Assembly (NCBI RefSeq): GCF_036116635.1 | Contig: NZ_CP107995.1 | Location: forward strand, 8,370,001-8,434,000 | DNA length: 64,000 bases | From: Amycolatopsis sp. NBC_00345 | GTDB taxonomy: Bacteria > Actinomycetota > Actinomycetes > Mycobacteriales > Pseudonocardiaceae | Direction: 5' to 3' | In this document: piece after piece, positions 58,651 to 64,000 of the stretch | Position numbering within the stretch: position 1 is the first letter of the stretch | How the letters are laid out: every line of letters begins with the position of its first letter | Notes under the pieces: generated by a model | The model's input: the letters and a program-made list of their open reading frames with translations, nothing else | Told to the model about the DNA's origin: nothing | Databases searched by the model: none | Program-made: the position numbers and the translations under genes

Positions 58651-59307
58651 TCAGCCGGCCCAGAGGTACTCGTGCTCCGGGCGTCCGGTGGCGCCGTAAC
58701 GCAGCCGCATCTCGACCGCGCCTGATTCGGCCAGCGCGGTGAGGTAACGCTGGGCCGTGGCCCGCGCCATGCCCAGCTCGCCGGCGATCTCGGCGGCCGA
58801 CAAGGGAACCGGGGAGTTGCGCAGCTGCTCCGACACCAGCCGGGACGTCGCGCTGGACTGGCCCTTCGGGGCGGCGGTCCGGTCCTGGTCGTGCAGCGCC
58901 CGGTAAGCGCGGTCGACGTCGTCCTGTGTCAGCGGGCGGTCGTTGTCCAGCAGGCCCCGGTACCGGGCGTACGAGGTGAGCCGCTCGGAGAGCTGGCGGG
59001 TCGTGAAAGGCTTGATCAGGTAGTTCAGCGCGCCCGCGCGGATGGCGGCGCCGATGGAGCGCGTGTCCGTGGCCGCCGACAGGACGATGGTGTCGGTCTG
59101 CAGGTCCGGCAGCACGGACAGGCCGGGCTCGTCCGGCAGGTAGACGTCCAGCAGCACCAGGTCCGGGGACAGCTCGCGGACGCGGGCGCGTGCCTCGGCC
59201 GCTGTGTGGGCGATGCCCGCGACCGCGAAGCCCGGTACCTCCGTCACGAAGGCCGCGTGCACACCGGCCACGCGGAAGTCGTCGTCCACGATGAGGGTGC
59301 GGATCAT
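58651..59307 (-). CDS. CitB/DcuR-type response regulator
   Basis: A 218-residue response regulator. Receiver domain at 1-115: TLIVDDDFRVAG, phospho-acceptor Asp54 in VLLDVYLPDEPG, and YLIKPFT with the conserved Lys. After a linker, a C-terminal HTH (PLSAAEIAGELGMARATAQRYLTALAESG) typical of the CitB/DcuR group. ATG at 59307 overlaps the sensor kinase stop (ATGA). Expected partner of that kinase, and the divergent ABC importer at 61083 is the natural target. Confidence 0.93.
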   Translation of the reverse strand: MIRTLIVDDDFRVAGVHAAFVTEVPGFAVAGIAHTAAEARARVRELSPDLVLLDVYLPDEPGLSVLPDLQTDTIVLSAATDTRSIGAAIRAGALNYLIKPFTTRQLSERLTSYARYRGLLDNDRPLTQDDVDRAYRALHDQDRTAAPKGQSSATSRLVSEQLRNSPVPLSAAEIAGELGMARATAQRYLTALAESGAVEMRLRYGATGRPEHEYLWAG

Positions 59308-60923
59308 TCGGCGGCCTCCACGAGCAGCTCCGGCAGTTTCGCGACGAACAGGGCCCCGGACGACGGCCCGCCGGGGTCGGCCAGCCACACGTCGCCGCCG
59401 CGGGCGCGGGCGGCCTGACGCGCCAGTGCGAGCCCGAGACCGTGGCCGGGGGCGATCTTGGATGACACGCCCTCGTCGAACAGCGTCGCCCGCAGCTCCT
59501 CGGCCACGCCGGACCCACTGTCCACAACGGACACATGCAGCGTCGTGCCGTCGGCCAGCAGCGCGACTTCCACCGACGCCGGGCGCCGCGGGCTCATCCG
59601 CGCCGCGTGCAGGGCGTTGTCCACCAGGTTGCCGATCACGGTGCCCGCCGCGATCGGGTCGGTCACCGCGGTGGGCACCCACGAGTCGTCGGCCAGCTTC
59701 AGTTCCATGCCTTTTTCTTGCGCCTGCTCGGTTTTCGCCACGAGCAGGGCCTGCAGGTACGGGTCCGCGACGCTGTCGCCGAGCGCGTGCGGCCGTCCGG
59801 ACGTCGTCTCGGTGAGCGTCTGCAGGTACTCCTCCGCCTCGGCGTGGTGGCCGAGCTGCAGCAGCCCGGACAGCGTGTGCAGCCGGTTCGCGAACTCGTG
59901 CCGCTGCGCCCGCAGACCGTCCGAAAGGGAACGGATGCCGTCCAGCTCGCGGGTGAGCGTGTCGAGGTCGGTGCGGTCGCGGAAGGTCAGCACGGTGCCG
60001 AGCGGCCGGTCGTCCCGGCGGACGGCGCGCGAGTTGACCACCAGCACCCGATTTCCGGCCACCGCCAGCAGATTGTCCACCGGCACGCCCTCCGCGACGG
60101 CCTTGTGCACCCGCGGCGACAGCTCGAGTTCGGCCATGGGGGCGCCGACCGGCAGCTCGGTGCCCAGCAGCCGCTCGGCCTCGTCGTTGCGCACGGACAC
60201 CCGCTGCTGCCCGTCCAGCGCCAGCACGCCCTCGCCGATGCCGTGCAGCACGGCCTCGCGCTCGTAGAGCAGCTCGGTCAGCTCGTGCGGTTCGAGGCCG
60301 TGGGTGACGCGCCGAAGCCGGCGGTTGAGCAGGGCGGACGCGCCGACGCCGAGTACCAGCGCGCCGCCCGCGAAGGTCAAGGTGAGTACGAGGAGGCGGT
60401 TGAAGTCCCCGGTCAGCTCACCGATCTTGTAGCCGACGCTGACCTCGCCGACGACCCGGTTTCCTTGCCAGATCGGCGTTTTGCTCCGGACCGACGCCCC
60501 GAGGGTCCCGTCGTCGTATTCGCTGACGACGTCGTTGCCCGCCAGCGCTTCCGTGGCCGGTGTGCTCACCGGCTGGCCGATCGCGTCGGGCGTGGGATGC
60601 GCGAGCCGGATGCCGTGGTCGTCGGTGATCACCACGAATAGCGCGTCGGTCCTCATCTGCACCGCCTGCGCCCGCTTTTGCAGCGGCCCGTCCTGCTGTC
60701 GCGCGGCTGCGCCTTCGATCACCACCGGGTCCGACGCCACCGACTTGGCGATGGCCAGCGCCCGTTCGCCGTACTGCTCGCCGAGCGTGGTCCGCAGCAG
60801 CCAGCTGACCAGACCGACGCCCAGACCCACCACCAGCGCCACCACACCGATCTGCAGCAGCAGGACCTGGCGGGTGAACCGCATGCGCGGAAAGAGCGCC
60901 GACTTTGGCATGCACGGGAACAT
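59304..60923 (-). CDS. CitA/DcuS-type sensor histidine kinase
   Basis: A 539-residue membrane kinase. Two membrane segments (about 18-40 and 175-195) flank an extracytoplasmic sensor domain with RLAHPTPDAIGQP, as in CitA/DcuS proteins that sense citrate or C4-dicarboxylates. A cytoplasmic PAS domain follows (VLHGIGEGVLALDGQQRVSVRND), then the phospho-acceptor His in LRAQRHEFANRLHTLSGLL, and the ATPase domain with NLVDNALHAA and GHGLGLALARQAA. ATG at 60923. The 159-bp gap to the ABC operon contains promoters for both directions. Confidence 0.93.
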   Translation of the reverse strand: MFPCMPKSALFPRMRFTRQVLLLQIGVVALVVGLGVGLVSWLLRTTLGEQYGERALAIAKSVASDPVVIEGAAARQQDGPLQKRAQAVQMRTDALFVVITDDHGIRLAHPTPDAIGQPVSTPATEALAGNDVVSEYDDGTLGASVRSKTPIWQGNRVVGEVSVGYKIGELTGDFNRLLVLTLTFAGGALVLGVGASALLNRRLRRVTHGLEPHELTELLYEREAVLHGIGEGVLALDGQQRVSVRNDEAERLLGTELPVGAPMAELELSPRVHKAVAEGVPVDNLLAVAGNRVLVVNSRAVRRDDRPLGTVLTFRDRTDLDTLTRELDGIRSLSDGLRAQRHEFANRLHTLSGLLQLGHHAEAEEYLQTLTETTSGRPHALGDSVADPYLQALLVAKTEQAQEKGMELKLADDSWVPTAVTDPIAAGTVIGNLVDNALHAARMSPRRPASVEVALLADGTTLHVSVVDSGSGVAEELRATLFDEGVSSKIAPGHGLGLALARQAARARGGDVWLADPGGPSSGALFVAKLPELLVEAAE

Positions 60924-61082
60924 ACCCCCAGCTCAGGGCCGTGCGCTAAACGAGCAAAACGTGGAGAACGCGCAGAGCGCACGCAGAACGTCGACAAGCT
61001 TCCCGGCGGCGAAACACGCTCTTAACCTGCCAGACAGCTGTGACGCGCCCCACCTCCCCGCCGTGACGAAGGAGTCACCTCG

Positions 61083-61889
61083 ATGGCCCCACCACTCATC
61101 GAACTCATCGGAGCCACCAAAAGGTTCCCCAGCGGATCCGGTTCCGTGCACACCGCGGTCCGCGAACTGTCCATGACGGTGGACCCGGGGGAGTTCGTCG
61201 CCGTCGTGGGACCGACCGGCTGCGGCAAGTCGACCACGTTGTCGCTCGTCTCCGGCCTGCAGCCCGCCTCCGCGGGGCGGGTGCGGGTGAACGGCGAGGA
61301 CGTCACGTCGATCCCGGACGGGGTCGGCTACATGTTCCAGACCGACGCCGTGATGCCGTGGCGCTCGGTGCTCGACAACGTCGCGTCCGGCCCGCGGTTC
61401 CGCGGTGAGTCCAAAGCGGACGCTCGCGCGAAGGCGGCCGACTGGATCGGCCGCGTCGGCCTCGCCGGGTTCGAGAAGTACTACCCGCACCAGCTCTCCG
61501 GCGGCATGCGCAAGCGCGTCGCGCTGGCCCAGACGCTGGTCACCGACCCGAAGATCCTGCTGATGGACGAGCCGTTCTCCGCGCTCGACGTGCAGACCCG
61601 CGCCCTGATGCAGGACGAGCTGCTGCGCCTGTGGTCCGGGTCCGGCGCGGCCGTCATCTTCGTGACGCACGACCTCGACGAGGCCATCGCGCTCGCCGAC
61701 AAGGTCGTGGTGCTGACCACCAGCCCGGCCACGGTGAAGGACGTCTTCGAGGTCCCGCTGGAGCGCCCGCGCAAGGTCGAGGACCTGCGGCTGACCGAGG
61801 ACTTCCGCAAGATCTACTCCGACATCTGGGAATCGCTGCGCGGCGAGGTCGACAAGGCCCGCCAGAAGGGAGCGACCAGTGTCGCTTGA
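61083..61889 (+). CDS. ABC importer ATPase, nitrate/sulfonate/taurine type
   Basis: A 268-residue ATP-binding subunit: Walker A GPTGCGKST near residue 44, Q-loop MFQTDAVMPW, signature LSGGMRKRVALAQ, Walker B ILLMDEPFSALD and switch His in FVTHDLDEA. This pattern is that of SsuB/TauB-type ATPases. ATG at 61083. Overlaps the permease by 11 bases. First gene of a three-gene importer operon divergent from the CitA/CitB-type system. Confidence 0.94.
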   Translation: MAPPLIELIGATKRFPSGSGSVHTAVRELSMTVDPGEFVAVVGPTGCGKSTTLSLVSGLQPASAGRVRVNGEDVTSIPDGVGYMFQTDAVMPWRSVLDNVASGPRFRGESKADARAKAADWIGRVGLAGFEKYYPHQLSGGMRKRVALAQTLVTDPKILLMDEPFSALDVQTRALMQDELLRLWSGSGAAVIFVTHDLDEAIALADKVVVLTTSPATVKDVFEVPLERPRKVEDLRLTEDFRKIYSDIWESLRGEVDKARQKGATSVA

Positions 61890-62769
61890 TATCGGCCTCC
61901 CCGGGCCGACGAACCCCAATCCCCGCATCGAGGACGAGGCGAGCATCATCGCCCGCCAGAAGCTGAAGACCAACGCGCGCCGCCGCAACATCTGGCTGCT
62001 GCGCCTGGCCATCGTCGTGGTGTGGCTGGGCAGCTGGGAGCTGGCCGGCCGGTACTGGATCGACCCGTTCTTCTACTCGATGCCGTCGAAGATCTGGGAA
62101 CGGCTCGTCGAGTGGTTCTCCGCCGGCACCGACTTCGGCTCCATCTGGTACCAGATCCTGGTCACCGTCGAGGAGGCCGTGATCGGCTTCGTGCTCGGCG
62201 CGATCCTGGGTGTGGTGCTCGGTGTGATACTCGGCCGCAGCCAGTACCTGGCCGACGTGCTGGCCCCGTTCATCAAGGCCGCCAACGCCCTCCCGCGTAT
62301 CGTGCTCGCCGCGCTGTTCGTGATCTGGTTCGGCCTCGGCATGTCGTCGAAGGTCGCGACGGTGGTGGTGCTGGTGTTCTTCGCGGTGTTCTTCAACGCC
62401 TTCACCGGCGCCCGCGAGGTGGACCGCAACCTGATCGACAACGCGCGCATCCTCGGCGCGTCGAGGTGGGCCGTGCTGAAGTCGATCGTGCTGCCGAGCG
62501 CGACGTCGTGGATCCTCTCGTCGCTGCACGTGGCGTTCGGCTTCGCGCTGATCGGCGCGGTCGTCGGCGAGTACACCGGGGCCAAGGCGGGCATGGGCTT
62601 CCTGATCTCCAACGCGCAGGGCACCTTCGACACCGCCGGGGTGTACGCCGGGATGCTGATCATCACCGTCGTCGCGATCCTGGCGGAGTGGGCCATCGGC
62701 ACCGCGGAGTCGCGGCTCCTGCGCTGGCGCCCGCAGATGAACTCCTCCCAGTCCGGCCAAGGGATCTGA
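61879..62769 (+). CDS. ABC importer permease, nitrate/sulfonate/taurine type
   Basis: A 296-residue permease with about six membrane segments. The EAA loop facing the ATPase is visible as FTGAREVDRNLIDNARILGASRWAVLKSIVLPS near residue 190, and the family's PSKIWERL and ALPRIVLAALFVIWFGLG segments are present. GTG at 61879 overlaps the ATPase gene end, so the two are coupled. One base before the binding-protein gene. Confidence 0.93.
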   Translation: MSLDIGLPGPTNPNPRIEDEASIIARQKLKTNARRRNIWLLRLAIVVVWLGSWELAGRYWIDPFFYSMPSKIWERLVEWFSAGTDFGSIWYQILVTVEEAVIGFVLGAILGVVLGVILGRSQYLADVLAPFIKAANALPRIVLAALFVIWFGLGMSSKVATVVVLVFFAVFFNAFTGAREVDRNLIDNARILGASRWAVLKSIVLPSATSWILSSLHVAFGFALIGAVVGEYTGAKAGMGFLISNAQGTFDTAGVYAGMLIITVVAILAEWAIGTAESRLLRWRPQMNSSQSGQGI

Positions 62770-62770
62770 G

Positions 62771-63826
62771 ATGCGTCTGAAAAGGACAGTCGCGGTCGCC
62801 GCCGCGCTGCTGGTCACCATGGCGGGGGTCACCGCGTGCCGCGACTCGCGCCAGATCGACCTCGGCAGCGGCGGCAAGCCGCACATCAAGATCATGATCG
62901 GCGGCCTGTCGAAGGTCATCTACCTGCCCGGTCAGCTCGCGCAGCAGATCGGCGCGTACGAGAAGCAGGGGCTGGACGTCGAGCTGTTCGACCAGCCCTC
63001 GGGCGCCAACGCCGAGACGTCGCTGCTCGCCGGCGAGGTGCAGGCCGTGGTCGGGTTCTACGACCACACCATCGACCTGCAGGCCAAGGAGCAGTGCATC
63101 ACCAGCGTCGTCCAGTTCTCGAACGTGCCGGGCGAGGCGGAGATGGTGTCCACCGCGAAGGCGGGTGAGATCCGGTCCGGCCAGGACTTCCGCGGCAAGA
63201 ACCTCGGTGTGACCTCACTGGGCTCGTCCACGGACTTCCTCACGAAGGCGCTCGCCGCCCGCGGCGGCGTCAGCAGCAAGGACTACACGCCGGTCAAGGT
63301 CGGCGCCGGGCAGACGTTCATCTCGGCGCTGCAGCAGGGCTCGATCGACGGCGGCATGACCACCGACCCGACGATCGCGCAGCTGACGAACACCGGCCAG
63401 GCCAAGATCCTGTACGACATGCGGACGGTCGCGGGCACCCAGGCCGCGCTCGGCGGGCTGTACCCGGCCAGCTCGCTGTACATGAGCTGCGAGATCGTGC
63501 ACCGCTACCCGGACATCGTGCAGAAGCTGGCCAACGCGTACGTCGAGTCGCTGCAGTGGCTTTCGAAGCACACGCCGGAGCAGGTCGCGGACGTCATGCC
63601 GCAGTCGTTCGCGGGCGGGGACAAGGCGTTGTACGTCAAGTCGCTCAAGGACAGCCTGCCGATGTTCACCAAGGACGGCCGGATGGACCCGGCCGGCGCG
63701 AAGAACGTGCTGAACGTGCTGGGCTCGTCGTCGAGCAACGTCAAGCCGAAGAAGGACAAGATCGACCTTTCGCAGACCTACACCACCCAGTTCGTGGACG
63801 CCGCGCACGCGCGTTCGGCGCAGTAG
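62771..63826 (+). CDS. ABC importer substrate-binding lipoprotein (NMT1/SsuA type)
   Basis: A 351-residue secreted binding protein. Signal peptide with lipobox GVTAC (Cys about residue 19). The two-domain NMT1/THI5-like fold shows IMIGGLSKVIYLPGQLAQQIGAYEKQGLDVELFDQPSG, NLGVTSLGSSTDFLTKALAARGG and ISALQQGSIDGGMTTDPT. Such proteins bind sulfonates, nitrate, aromatic acids or thiamine precursors. The pairing with a CitA/CitB-type system suggests a carboxylate ligand; that is inference. Ends with a hairpin. Confidence 0.92.
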   Translation: MRLKRTVAVAAALLVTMAGVTACRDSRQIDLGSGGKPHIKIMIGGLSKVIYLPGQLAQQIGAYEKQGLDVELFDQPSGANAETSLLAGEVQAVVGFYDHTIDLQAKEQCITSVVQFSNVPGEAEMVSTAKAGEIRSGQDFRGKNLGVTSLGSSTDFLTKALAARGGVSSKDYTPVKVGAGQTFISALQQGSIDGGMTTDPTIAQLTNTGQAKILYDMRTVAGTQAALGGLYPASSLYMSCEIVHRYPDIVQKLANAYVESLQWLSKHTPEQVADVMPQSFAGGDKALYVKSLKDSLPMFTKDGRMDPAGAKNVLNVLGSSSSNVKPKKDKIDLSQTYTTQFVDAAHARSAQ

Positions 63827-63871
63827 TCCAGGGGTGCCCGCCCGTCCGGGCGGTGGGCGGGCATCCCCCGA

Positions 63872-63920
63872 AAGTCCGTGAAAGCCGCATAACCATCCCC
63901 CATGCGGCTTTCACGGACTT
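63872..63920 (+). terminator. Hairpin after the ABC importer operon
   Basis: 19-bp perfect arms beginning AAGTCCGTGAAAGCC with an 11-base loop, 46 bases after the importer stop. The last 80 bases of the window beyond it are AT-richer than average and hold no recognisable gene. Confidence 0.85.
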
Positions 63921-64000
63921 CTGTGTATACAAAGGAGAATCGGGACATTTGGTGAATTGTTCCCGAGATATGAAGACCCTTCGAAAGTAGCTACCTATCA

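Overview
This window is high-GC DNA from an actinomycete, most likely a member of the Pseudonocardiaceae and probably Amycolatopsis or a close relative. The evidence is the very GC-rich third codon positions, frequent GTG starts and ATGA/GTGA stop-start overlaps, a set of arabinogalactan (cell-wall galactan and arabinan) genes arranged much as in mycobacteria, EspG and PPE-like type VII secretion partners, and a bacterial proteasome activator. The genus is an inference from gene content.

Layout. 0-15.5 kb: the end of a LuxC-like acyl-CoA reductase, a flippase-like membrane protein, several large polytopic membrane proteins (two DUF6541-like paralogues, an AftB-like GT-C protein, a WsfD-like protein), a PlsC acyltransferase, a HAD phosphatase and a luciferase-like oxidoreductase, then the wall operon glf - PAP2 phosphatase - ubiA. 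15.5-20.5 kb: a low-complexity membrane protein whose 3' end seeds a minisatellite, an EspG/PPE-like/DUF3558 module on the minus strand, and a divergent XRE regulator. 20.5-34.7 kb: the main arabinogalactan block (dprE2, dprE1, GtrA-like flippase, glfT2, glfT1, wzt, wzm), interrupted by an acyl-CoA dehydrogenase with a possible iron box and by a second EspG/PPE-like module.

34.7-41.6 kb is the most striking part. It holds a complete set of pseudaminic acid genes (pseB, pseC, pseH, pseG, pseI and a CMP-sugar synthetase of the SpsF type), a small GT29 (sialyltransferase-type) protein, and an unknown coiled-coil protein overlapping pseH. It lies between the galactan exporter genes and bpa, two groups that are close neighbours in Mycobacterium. 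The gene content predicts that a CMP-pseudaminic-acid-like sugar is made and transferred to a surface glycan.

41.6-64 kb is mostly housekeeping and accessory: SMI1/KNR4 protein, epoxide hydrolase, bpa, class V aminotransferase, quinone oxidoreductase, secreted M28 aminopeptidase, an IS5-like insertion sequence with a 5-bp target duplication, a zinc metallopeptidase, MarR regulator, tRNA-Ser(UGA), NUDIX hydrolase, a broken small gene, a secreted coiled-coil protein, a divergent Ldh-family protein, S4 protein, trypsin-like protease, SDR, and a CitA/CitB-type two-component system divergent from a nitrate/sulfonate-type ABC importer.

A recurring theme is intergenic structure. Long, nearly perfect hairpins from at least three dispersed sequence families, plus single-copy ones, occupy most convergent gene junctions and probably act as bidirectional terminators. 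Several tandem repeats (6, 15, 17, 30 and about 35-40 bp periods) lie in or next to genes.
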